A stretch of 5,317 bases of DNA. Source: Gemmatimonas phototrophica. Its GTDB lineage: Bacteria; Gemmatimonadota; Gemmatimonadetes; Gemmatimonadales; Gemmatimonadaceae. Each line of letters starts with the position of its first letter. Positions within the stretch are counted from its first letter, which is position 1. The notes below the pieces were generated by a model. It saw only the letters and a program-made list of their open reading frames with translations. It was not told the origin of the DNA and ran no database searches. The DNA lies in assembly GCA_945870175.1 (NCBI GenBank), contig CAMBRJ010000239.1:1-5317 (forward strand), in the 5' to 3' direction. Below, one piece after another: positions 1 to 5,317 of this stretch. A program made the position numbers and the translations under genes.

Positions 1-4
1 GGAC

Positions 5-1765
5 ATGGATGAACTCGACGCGGAGCCGGCGCACAATAAGCTCACGCCGCGCGAAAAGCGCGACCTGCAGAAGAGCCAGCTCCGCCCCCTCGCCAACCGT
101 CGCCCGGAACTCTACGAAGAAGACGAGTTCTCGTCCGACGAGTACGAGCGGATGATGGAGCTGTACAACGGCACGCTGGCGTCGATCGAAGAAGGTGAGA
201 TCGTCAAGGCGCACGTTCTTGAAATTCGCGAGAACCTCGTCGTCCTGGATATCGGCTTTAAGTCCGAAGGGACGATCCCGCTCGAAGAGTTCAAGGACAT
301 GCCCGACCTCAAGGTCGGCGACGAAGTCGAAGTGCTCCTCGAGCACCTCGAGGACCAGGAAGGCTCTGTCGTCCTGTCCAAGAAGAAGGCCGACTTCATG
401 CGCGTGTGGGAGCGCATCCGCGTGGCCTACGAGAGCGACATGCCGGTCGAAGGCACGCTCGTCAAGAAGATCAAGGGTGGCGTGGTCGTCGACCTTATGG
501 GCGTCGACGCATTCCTGCCGGGTTCGCAGATCGCGCTCCGTCGCGTGCCGAACATCGACGAGCTGCTCGGACACAAGTACGAGTTCAAGATCATCAAGCT
601 CAACAAGCGTCGCCGCAACATCGTGGTGTCGCGTCGTGTGATCCTCGAGCAGGAACGCGCCGGCAAGCGCGAGAAGCTCATGAAGGAGCTCTCCAAGGAT
701 CAGGTGCGGAAGGGCGTCGTCAAGAACATCACGGATTTCGGTGCATTCATCGATCTCGGCGGCGTCGACGGCCTGCTGCACATCACGGACATGTCGTGGG
801 GCCGTATCTCGCATCCGAGTGAGATGGTCCAGATCGGCATGGAGCTCGAGATCAAGGTCCTGGATATCGATTGGGAGCGCGAGCGCATCTCGCTCGGCCT
901 CAAGCAGCTCCAGAGCTACCCGTGGAAGGACGTGGCGGCCAAGTACCCGGTCGGCACCCGTGTGAACGGCAAGGTTGTGTCGATCACGAACTACGGCGCG
1001 TTCATCGAGCTCGAGCCGGGCATCGAAGGCCTCGTCCATATCTCCGAAATGAGCTGGACGCGCAACGTTCGCCACCCGTCGAAGATCGTGTCGATCGGCG
1101 AAGCGATCGAGGCGGTGGTGCTCAAGGTCGACGAGACCGAAGAGAAGATTTCGCTGGGTATGAAGCAGACCGAGCAGGATCCGTGGGTAATCCTGCCGCT
1201 CAAGTACCCGGTTGGTACGCGTATCAACGGCAAGGTTCGCAACCTGACCTCGTTCGGCGCGTTCGTCGAAATCGAGCCGGGCATCGACGGCCTCATTCAC
1301 ATCTCCGATATGTCCTGGACCAAGCGCGTCCAGCATCCGTCGGAAGTCGTGAAGAAAGGCGACGCGGTGGACGTGGTCATCCTCAACATCGACAGCGAAA
1401 ACAAGCGTATCTCGCTCGGCCTCAAGCAGGCTGAGGAAGACCCGTGGCTTCGCATCGGTGAGACGTATCCGGTCGGCACCGAGCTTCCGGGCAAGGTGGT
1501 CCGCCTGATGGACAAGGGCGTGGTCGTCGATCTCGGCAACGACATCGAAGGCTTCGTCCCGGTGAGCCAGCTCAACCCCGAGGGCACGGTCACCAACCCG
1601 GCCGATTTCGCCTGGGAAACGATGAATCTGGTGATGCGCGTGTTGGAGGTGGATCCCATCCACCGCCGTATCGTGCTGGCCGTGACGTCGGTCCCGGAAG
1701 AGCAGCCGCCCAAGCCGGCCGAGCCGAGCAAGGTGCATAGCTCCGAAGACGAGATCGGGCTGTAA
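5..1765 (+). CDS. rpsA: 30S ribosomal protein S1 (six S1 repeats), possibly cut at its 5' end
   Basis: This is ribosomal protein S1, the large RNA-binding protein of the small subunit that holds mRNA near the decoding site during initiation. The 586 residues carry six S1 (OB-fold) repeats at roughly 62-128, 145-215, 230-301, 316-388, 403-475 and 489-563. Repeats 3-5 are the most canonical, with FGAF or YGAF followed by GLLHITDMSW, GLVHISEMSW or GLIHISDMSW. Repeats 1, 2 and 6 are divergent, and in Escherichia coli the first two bind the ribosome rather than mRNA. The length is close to the E. coli protein (557 residues), plus a charged extension of about 60 residues rich in E, D, K and R, and a short P/E-rich tail. 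Only four bases precede the ATG and the frame is open there (GAC), so the start could lie further upstream and no ribosome binding site can be judged. A terminator follows, so rpsA appears to end its transcription unit. Confidence 0.96.
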   Translation: MDELDAEPAHNKLTPREKRDLQKSQLRPLANRRPELYEEDEFSSDEYERMMELYNGTLASIEEGEIVKAHVLEIRENLVVLDIGFKSEGTIPLEEFKDMPDLKVGDEVEVLLEHLEDQEGSVVLSKKKADFMRVWERIRVAYESDMPVEGTLVKKIKGGVVVDLMGVDAFLPGSQIALRRVPNIDELLGHKYEFKIIKLNKRRRNIVVSRRVILEQERAGKREKLMKELSKDQVRKGVVKNITDFGAFIDLGGVDGLLHITDMSWGRISHPSEMVQIGMELEIKVLDIDWERERISLGLKQLQSYPWKDVAAKYPVGTRVNGKVVSITNYGAFIELEPGIEGLVHISEMSWTRNVRHPSKIVSIGEAIEAVVLKVDETEEKISLGMKQTEQDPWVILPLKYPVGTRINGKVRNLTSFGAFVEIEPGIDGLIHISDMSWTKRVQHPSEVVKKGDAVDVVILNIDSENKRISLGLKQAEEDPWLRIGETYPVGTELPGKVVRLMDKGVVVDLGNDIEGFVPVSQLNPEGTVTNPADFAWETMNLVMRVLEVDPIHRRIVLAVTSVPEEQPPKPAEPSKVHSSEDEIGL

Positions 1766-1790
1766 GCCGCATGCGGTGAGTCGAACGACG

Positions 1791-1819
1791 AAGGCCCCGG
1801 CAGAAATGCCGGGGCCTTT
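1791..1819 (+). terminator. Intrinsic terminator of rpsA
   Basis: A perfect 11-bp inverted repeat, AAGGCCCCGGC (1791-1801) and GCCGGGGCCTT (1808-1818), encloses the six-base loop AGAAAT and is followed by TTTGCGTTTG. It lies 25 bases after the rpsA stop codon and fits a Rho-independent terminator. The A-rich left foot means it could also stop minus-strand transcription, although that strand has its own hairpin at 1853-1880. Confidence 0.85.
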
Positions 1820-1852
1820 GCGTTTGCAGGCGCGTCGAGGGACCAGAATACA

Positions 1853-1880
1853 GAAAGCCCCGCTAAATGGCAGGGCTTTC
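1853..1880 (-). terminator. Intrinsic terminator of the PEP-CTERM gene
   Basis: GAAAGCCC (1853-1860) is complementary to GGGCTTTC (1873-1880). The stem continues after one mismatch with G1862-C1871 and C1863-G1870, leaving a loop of about six bases. On the minus strand the hairpin starts 28 bases after the TAA stop of the PEP-CTERM gene (1909-1911), and the stem ends in CTTTC followed by TGTATTC. The T-tract is short, so termination strength is uncertain. Position and shape match a convergent partner to the rpsA terminator. Confidence 0.7.
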
Positions 1881-1908
1881 CGATCTTACGAGGTGGTCCG
1901 CACCGCGC

Positions 1909-2634
1909 TTAGGCGTTGCGGTTACGACGGCGGGCGAAACCGACCATGCCGAGCAGGCCGGCGCCCACGAGCGCGTAGGTGGATGGCTCGGGTACTACGA
2001 CGGGCGTGTTAGACATATCAGTGTCGAAGCGAATGAACGCATCGACGCTGCGGTTCGCGGCGATGCCGTCGTTCCCGAACGTGACATCAATCGTTCGGAA
2101 GAGGTCGCCCACGGGCAGATCTGGGTTCAATGCCACCTGATTCGTGTACAGCACCTGCGTGTTCCACTGGTCGGCGCCACAGAACACGAAAAAAGAAAGA
2201 CTCCGGCAGGCGTCAAGATCGTTTCCCACGTTGGAGCCGGGAGTCCCCGTCGGGCCAAGCAGACTTCCGCGGTCGAACACGACATTCGTCGCTGCGCCAT
2301 CAAAGACCAACCGAGTGAGTCGCGCACTCCGCGTGTTGTCCAGGCTCCAGAAGACGAAATAGGTATTCGACGTTCCCGATGCCGTAAGGCTGAGGTTTCC
2401 TCCCTCATTCCACCCCCACCCTCCGGTACCATTCAGCAAATAGGTTTCTGAGAAACTTCCCCAGTAGGCCGTTAAAGAAAGCCCGCCGAGCTGATTGACG
2501 TTGATGTCGTCGTTGATCGGACCGTTCGTGTAGTACGTGGTGCCGGGAAGCGACGTCACACTTTGCGCCTGTGCCTGTGGCGTAACACCCGCTAGCGCGA
2601 TCGCCGCACCGAGTGCCATCGAAAATTTCTTCAT
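1909..2634 (-). CDS. Secreted PEP-CTERM sorting domain protein, function unknown
   Basis: This 241-residue protein is exported by Sec and then handled by an exosortase. Residues 1-23 form a signal peptide: MKKF, a hydrophobic core (ALGAAIALAG) and a likely cleavage after AQA at residue 23. The C-terminus is a textbook PEP-CTERM tag, with VPEP at 214-217, a transmembrane stretch at about 219-233 and the basic tail RRRNRNA. In known systems an exosortase (EpsH/XrtA family) recognises this tag, usually in bacteria that make exopolysaccharide; no exosortase gene lies in this window. The mature middle part is rich in G, N, S, T and aromatic residues, as in beta-sandwich surface proteins. Its only two cysteines (143 and 152) are close together and may form a disulfide. 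I do not recognise the central domain. The frame is open back to 2787, but the ATG at 2634 is preferred because it starts the signal peptide and has AGG six bases upstream. A hairpin terminator follows the stop. Confidence 0.92.
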   Translation of the reverse strand: MKKFSMALGAAIALAGVTPQAQAQSVTSLPGTTYYTNGPINDDINVNQLGGLSLTAYWGSFSETYLLNGTGGWGWNEGGNLSLTASGTSNTYFVFWSLDNTRSARLTRLVFDGAATNVVFDRGSLLGPTGTPGSNVGNDLDACRSLSFFVFCGADQWNTQVLYTNQVALNPDLPVGDLFRTIDVTFGNDGIAANRSVDAFIRFDTDMSNTPVVVPEPSTYALVGAGLLGMVGFARRRNRNA

Positions 2635-3097
2635 AGTTACCTGACGCCGCGCGCCCGAGAGTGAGGAGGGGGTTCTTCCTGTCCTTGTCTCTGCAGCTTT
2701 TAAACCAGAAACGCACAGCACTGAGTCGACATGATGCGGTAAATCCCGCCCCGGGGACTTCACGGATCGACCCCGTGGTACGGACACGCTCGCAAGAACT
2801 GTCGCGTCTGAGTGTGGCAGATAAGCAGCACTTCAGCCGTTGGTCTGTCGCGCCACGCCCCTGCCGAAACGCCTTGCGCCCGCGTGCAGGCCCGCGGGTC
2901 AGTCCCGTCGCCGCCCACGCGATTCTACTTCGGCGGCACGAAACTGTGACAGCGCCCTTCTGGCAACGCGCACGTTGACCCTCACATGTCGCACCAAGAC
3001 CGCAGAAGAACAAAGTCCGCGGTGTAACGCACCGGGGACTTCTGGTTCGATTGGCGGTCGTCGGTGGCCGACGGGCTGCTAGTCGCCCCGCGTAGCT
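2635..3097. other. Intergenic region upstream of the PEP-CTERM gene; no convincing gene
   Basis: Open frames on both strands here are rich in R, C and S, have no recognisable domain and look like chance frames. The part nearest 2634 should hold the leader and promoter of the PEP-CTERM gene. A weak minus-strand promoter candidate is TCGACT (complement of 2724-2729) and TTTAAA (2699-2704), with a spacer of 19 bases, longer than usual. I see no sigma-54-type site. An 11-base direct repeat occurs at 2751-2761 and 3032-3042. Small hairpins occur at 2761-2777 (CACGG, loop, CCGTG) and 3059-3073 (CGTCGG, TGG, CCGACG). The second could be a weak terminator for the membrane-protein gene ending at 3098, but it has no T-tract. 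A structured RNA cannot be excluded by eye. Confidence 0.6.
2751..3042 (+). repeat. Imperfect direct repeat with core CCGGGGACTTC, two copies
   Basis: CCGGGGACTTC occurs at 2751-2761 and again at 3032-3042, so the copies start 281 bases apart. Similarity continues on both sides: each copy is preceded by GCGGT 13-15 bases before the core and followed two bases later by G-T/A-TCGA (GGATCGA and GGTTCGA). Both copies lie in the same non-coding stretch. By rough count, an 11-base repeat within about 460 bases is unlikely but not extraordinary. No function is assigned. Confidence 0.4.
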
Positions 3098-3625
3098 CTA
3101 CTGACCCACGATTAGGCCGACGCCCTCTTCTGCCTTCTTCTCACCCTTCCTGGCGGGCGCCGCGCGGCTACCTCGCGGGGTCGTGAAGCATGCCAACGCC
3201 ATGAGGGCAAAAGCCACCAGGAACAACGTCGTGACCAAGCCCACGCGAGCCGCCGTCGTGTTGAAGGTATTCATCATGGCGGAGTTCACGATCTTCTTGA
3301 GCTGCAGCGCATCCAGGGCGAAGAGAGCGATGGACCCCAGAAGCCCGAGCGCGAACACGGCAGAAATCACGCCGACGGTGCGGGCGAGGACCCGGCTATC
3401 GAGTGCGCGCGACATGAGGACTAAGAGTGATAGTCCGAGGTATGGCAGCAGCAGCACGCTGGACAGCGCGTTCGCGGCGCCGAAGCGCCACTGAATGTTG
3501 CTCAGCTGCAACGGCCACAGCTGCGACCCCGCCTGCAGGAACGGAACGGCAACCAGAAGGATCGCGCCGAGATAGAGCACGCGGCGGACGGACGGATCGT
3601 CGTGAAGATCGAGGAAGTCGGACAT
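3098..3625 (-). CDS. Predicted four-helix integral membrane protein, function unknown
   Basis: I do not recognise this family. The 175-residue product has a short acidic N-terminus (MSDFLDLHDDPSVRR) and four hydrophobic segments at about 17-36, 50-72, 83-107 and 127-147. It ends in a basic then acidic cytoplasmic-looking tail of about 28 residues with RKGEKK. Segments of this length and spacing fit a small inner-membrane protein with both ends inside, since arginines flank the first helix and the tail. No catalytic motif, heme ligand pattern or transporter signature is visible. The frame opens earlier, with ATGs at 3667 and 3661 adding 14 or 12 residues. The start at 3625 is preferred because the extra residues (LMRPSLADAPTPA) look like untranslated leader. 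No start has a clear Shine-Dalgarno sequence, so the choice is uncertain. The gene diverges from the TonB-like gene and appears to be transcribed alone. Confidence 0.75.
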   Translation of the reverse strand: MSDFLDLHDDPSVRRVLYLGAILLVAVPFLQAGSQLWPLQLSNIQWRFGAANALSSVLLLPYLGLSLLVLMSRALDSRVLARTVGVISAVFALGLLGSIALFALDALQLKKIVNSAMMNTFNTTAARVGLVTTLFLVAFALMALACFTTPRGSRAAPARKGEKKAEEGVGLIVGQ

Positions 3626-3984
3626 GGCAGGTGTTGGAGCGTCGGCAAGGGATGGCCTCATTAGCATCGCAGCAATGCAAGCCGTGTTCCAGCAAACTCA
3701 GCTGGACAAGTCGGCATGTTCTTCATCACGAATACTGTTCTAAGACGGCGAGAAGGTGAAGCCCGTCACACACGACTCGTCACGAAACAGTACAGCCTCG
3801 CATATCCTTCATAGCGGCCTGAACCGCGAGGTCCGCGAGCGTGACAGAGGCGTCGAATTATACGATGAATACTTCAGAGTCCCGGATGATGGACCGATAG
3901 AGAGCGGTGCCGATACGGGCTGCGCGCATGGCGCGGCACGAGGCCGTAGCTCATCTCCCCGACGCCGGGGTCGAGGGCGTACGA
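3626..3984. other. Divergent intergenic region between the membrane-protein and TonB-like genes
   Basis: This stretch should hold promoters for both flanking genes, but no strong -35/-10 pair stands out. For the plus strand there is an A/T-rich patch around 3856-3866 (AATTATACGAT) after GTGACA at 3841-3846; the spacing is shorter than the usual 17 bases. On the membrane-protein side a perfect 6-bp hairpin, TCCAGC (3688-3693) and GCTGGA (3701-3706), lies in the likely leader. A 15-base palindrome with one mismatch spans 3664-3678 and overlaps the alternative ATG. Just before the TonB-like gene, CCCCG (3957-3961) and CGGGG (3966-3970) form a short hairpin directly upstream of the ribosome binding site. 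Open frames here show no recognisable protein. Confidence 0.5.
3973..3977 (+). promoter_or_regulatory. Shine-Dalgarno GAGGG deciding the start of the TonB-like gene
   Basis: GAGGG lies seven bases before the ATG at 3985, which is good spacing. The alternative starts, GTG at 3907 and ATG at 4018, have no comparable site. This favours 3985, although 4018 would give a more usual signal-peptide length. A GC-rich hairpin (3957-3970) ends two bases before the site. Confidence 0.5.
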
Positions 3985-4422
3985 ATGCCCATCATCTGGC
4001 TCCCGAGCATCGATTCGATGTCGCTGACCCTTGGCCGTTCTCTGTTTCCCGCGCTGGCGACGCTCCTGCTGGTCGGTCCGCTCGCCGGCACCGCGGCGGC
4101 CCAGGACGACAGGGTGTATCCCATTTCCGAATTCACGAATCCGCCGAAGCTCTCGTCGAGCGTGCAGGCGGCCCGACTGATTTCGGAGTCGTATCCAGCC
4201 AACCTCAAGAGCCGCGGCGTAGGCGGCATGGTCGAGCTCCAGTTCGTCGTTGATAGCATGGGCAAGCTCGAGGCGGGCAGCGTCGGAGTCGTCGACGCCA
4301 CGCAGACGGCCCTGGGCGAAGCCGCCAAGAAGGCCGTCACCAAGCTCGAGTTCTCGCCGGGCACGCTGAACGGGGCGGCCGTGAAGACCAAGGTCGTGCT
4401 GCCGATCATCTACAAGCCGTAA
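3985..4422 (+). CDS. Exported TonB C-terminal-domain protein without a proline-rich linker
   Basis: This 145-residue protein is a signal sequence plus a TonB C-terminal domain. The hydrophobic core (FPALATLLLVGPLAG) at about 21-35 is followed by TAAAQ, a likely signal peptidase I site after residue 39. Residues 62-145 match the TonB C-terminal fold: SYPANLKSRGVGG, VELQFVVDSMGKLE, a central helix (LGEAAKKAVTKLEFSP) and NGAAVKTKVVLPIIYKP. Classical TonB is about 240 residues, stays anchored in the inner membrane, and uses a long Pro-rich spacer to reach TonB-dependent receptors. Both the spacer and, if the signal is cleaved, the anchor are missing here. It may therefore be a free periplasmic protein that binds envelope partners rather than an energy transducer. 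No ExbB or ExbD is nearby. The start at 3985 is chosen for its Shine-Dalgarno site; 4018 (134 residues) would give a more compact signal peptide. A strong terminator follows. Confidence 0.85.
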   Translation: MPIIWLPSIDSMSLTLGRSLFPALATLLLVGPLAGTAAAQDDRVYPISEFTNPPKLSSSVQAARLISESYPANLKSRGVGGMVELQFVVDSMGKLEAGSVGVVDATQTALGEAAKKAVTKLEFSPGTLNGAAVKTKVVLPIIYKP

Positions 4423-4441
4423 CGCTCCATCCCTGATGGTT

Positions 4442-4481
4442 GGGGAGCCGGTCCCCGGTCGGGGCTCGGCTCCTCGTTTTT
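4442..4481 (+). terminator. Strong intrinsic terminator after the TonB-like gene
   Basis: GGAGCCG (4444-4450) pairs with CGGCTCC (4467-4473). The stem extends outward by a G-T wobble and a G-C pair (4443/4474 and 4442/4475). Inside, CCCC (4453-4456) and GGGG (4461-4464) form a second stem around the loop GGTC. The hairpin is followed by GTTTTT (4476-4481). It starts 20 bases after the stop codon at 4420-4422 and is the best-looking terminator in the window. Confidence 0.88.
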
Positions 4482-4509
4482 CGGCGCAGAGGCGCTAGCT
4501 TCCCGCGCC

Positions 4510-5317
4510 ATGTCACAATCCACGACCATGCGCCAGAAGCTGGAGCGGTTGGCGATCGCCCGCGATGCCTCAGAACAGGGCGGTGGCGCCGCTCGCCTCG
4601 CCGCCCAACACGCCAAGGGCAAGCTCTCCGCCCGCGAGCGTCTCGACGTCCTCCTCGACGAAGGTTCGTTCGTCGAGATCGACCGATTCGTCACGTCCCG
4701 TTCGCTGGCCGAGGGCGAAGCGCCGATCTATGGCGACGGCGTTGTTGCCGGACACGGACGGATCGAAGGACGGATCGTCTATGTCTTCTCGCAGGACTTC
4801 ACCGTGTTCGGTGGGTCGCTGTCCGAGGCCCACGCCGCCAAGATCTGCAAGGTCATGGACCTGGCGGTGCGCAACGGGGCGCCGGTCATCGGCCTCAACG
4901 ACTCGGGCGGCGCACGCATTCAGGAAGGCGTCGTGTCCCTTGGGGGGTACGCCGACATCTTTCTACGCAACACGATGGCGTCGGGCGTCGTGCCGCAGAT
5001 TTCGGCCATCCTCGGACCGTGTGCCGGTGGCGCGGTGTATTCGCCGGCGATCACCGACTTCATCTACATGGTGCGCGGCACGAGCTACATGTTCGTGACC
5101 GGCCCCAACGTCGTGAAGACGGTGACGCACGAAGACGTCACGATGGAGCAGCTTGGCGGTGCCGACACGCACGCGAGCACCAGCGGCGTCGCGCATTTCG
5201 CCTGCGATTCCGAACTGGCATGCCTGCAGCAGATTCGTGAACTGTTCCGCTTCGTGCCGTCGAACAATGTGGATGACCCGCCACGTGGATCGGGGCGCGA
5301 TCCGCGCGATCGACGCG
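4510..5317 (+). CDS. Acyl-CoA carboxylase carboxyltransferase (propionyl-CoA carboxylase beta type), 3' end outside window
   Basis: This subunit transfers the carboxyl group from carboxybiotin to an acyl-CoA, most likely propionyl-CoA giving methylmalonyl-CoA, in the cytoplasm with a biotin carboxylase/BCCP partner. The 269 visible residues are about half of the usual 510-530 and the frame is open to the window end. Family hallmarks are QHAKGKLSARERLDVLLDEG (33-52), the YGDGVV strand (74-79), FSQDFTVFGGSLSE (93-106), the acyl-CoA site loop NDSGGARIQEGV (130-141), and GPCAGGAVYSPAITDF (169-184) with its glycine-rich oxyanion turn. YMFVTGPNVVKTVT (193-206), ELGGA-like QLGGA (214-218) and FVPSNN (248-253) follow. 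The specificity residues of the C-terminal half are not visible, so acetyl-CoA, methylcrotonyl-CoA or decarboxylase roles remain possible, though the sequence looks closest to the propionyl-CoA type. No Shine-Dalgarno site is near; GAGG at 4489-4492 is 17 bases away. ATG at 4528 is an alternative start. Confidence 0.93.
   Translation, partial: MSQSTTMRQKLERLAIARDASEQGGGAARLAAQHAKGKLSARERLDVLLDEGSFVEIDRFVTSRSLAEGEAPIYGDGVVAGHGRIEGRIVYVFSQDFTVFGGSLSEAHAAKICKVMDLAVRNGAPVIGLNDSGGARIQEGVVSLGGYADIFLRNTMASGVVPQISAILGPCAGGAVYSPAITDFIYMVRGTSYMFVTGPNVVKTVTHEDVTMEQLGGADTHASTSGVAHFACDSELACLQQIRELFRFVPSNNVDDPPRGSGRDPRDRR

Noticed and set aside
946..1430. Strong internal similarity at DNA level within rpsA, which could look like a duplication or assembly artefact
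   Set aside because: The period of 87 codons matches the normal spacing of S1 repeats 4 and 5, and the copies differ at many codon positions. This is ordinary domain repetition.
2635..2787. Longer reading of the PEP-CTERM gene starting at 2787
   Set aside because: The extra 51 residues are non-conserved in style and would bury the Sec signal peptide in the middle of the protein. The ATG at 2634 gives a normal N-terminus and has AGG upstream.
2405..3013. Minus-strand frame of 202 codons across the PEP-CTERM start and the upstream region
   Set aside because: It overlaps the well-supported PEP-CTERM gene in another frame and its product is rich in R, C and G with no motif.
3031..3075. Sequence GACTTCTGGTTCGATTGG resembles the start of a tmRNA or a tRNA T-loop
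   Set aside because: The following bases do not form a tmRNA tag frame or the matching 3' acceptor half, no cloverleaf can be drawn, and the similar copy at 2751 also lacks these parts. Treated only as a repeat.
3907..3984. GTG start of the TonB-like gene at 3907
   Set aside because: It would put 26 charged residues before the signal sequence and has no Shine-Dalgarno site, whereas 3985 has GAGGG at good spacing.
3756..4253. Plus-strand frame of 165 codons in the divergent region
   Set aside because: Arginine- and histidine-rich with no domain, and it overlaps the TonB-like gene in another frame.
4440..5240. Long plus-strand frame of 266 codons overlapping the carboxyltransferase
   Set aside because: The product is arginine-rich without a domain. 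The overlapping frame from 4510 carries a clear carboxyltransferase sequence, so this is a shadow frame in GC-rich DNA.
1..5317. Search for CRISPR arrays, insertion sequences, integrase attachment sites or phage genes
   Set aside because: No regularly spaced repeats, transposase motifs, terminal inverted repeats or tRNA ends were seen on either strand.

Overview
This is a GC-rich bacterial window with five protein-coding genes. Two at the edges are housekeeping genes and three in between are lineage-specific. The best guess for the host is Gemmatimonadota (a Gemmatimonas-like bacterium). The reasons are a six-repeat ribosomal protein S1 with an acidic N-terminal extension, a secreted PEP-CTERM protein, a short secreted TonB C-terminal-domain protein, and Shine-Dalgarno sequences that are often weak or absent. 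This assignment is an inference from protein style and composition; no sequence search was run.

Layout from left to right. (1) rpsA (+, 5-1765) encodes 30S ribosomal protein S1. Its true start may lie just outside the window. An intrinsic terminator follows at 1791-1819. (2) A convergent minus-strand gene (1909-2634) encodes a secreted protein with a Sec signal peptide at one end and a PEP-CTERM sorting tag at the other. It has its own terminator hairpin at 1853-1880. (3) About 460 bases without a convincing gene follow (2635-3097). They hold the leader of the PEP-CTERM gene, an imperfect direct repeat and weak hairpins. (4) A minus-strand gene (3098-3625) encodes an unrecognised four-helix membrane protein. 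(5) A divergent intergenic region of about 360 bases follows (3626-3984). (6) A plus-strand gene (3985-4422) encodes an exported protein that is essentially a signal peptide plus a TonB C-terminal domain. A strong terminator ends it (4442-4481). (7) A plus-strand gene begins at 4510 and runs off the right edge. It is the N-terminal half of an acyl-CoA carboxylase carboxyltransferase (propionyl-CoA carboxylase beta type).

The genes do not form one pathway. Terminators and strand switches split them into single-gene transcription units: translation (S1), cell-envelope or surface export (PEP-CTERM protein, membrane protein, TonB-like protein) and propionyl/acyl-CoA metabolism. I found no CRISPR array, transposase, tRNA, rRNA or clear new system. 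The points most worth a second look are the TonB domain with no anchor or proline-rich spacer, the 28-base gap between a terminator and the carboxyltransferase start codon (a possible leaderless mRNA), and the non-coding block upstream of the PEP-CTERM gene.
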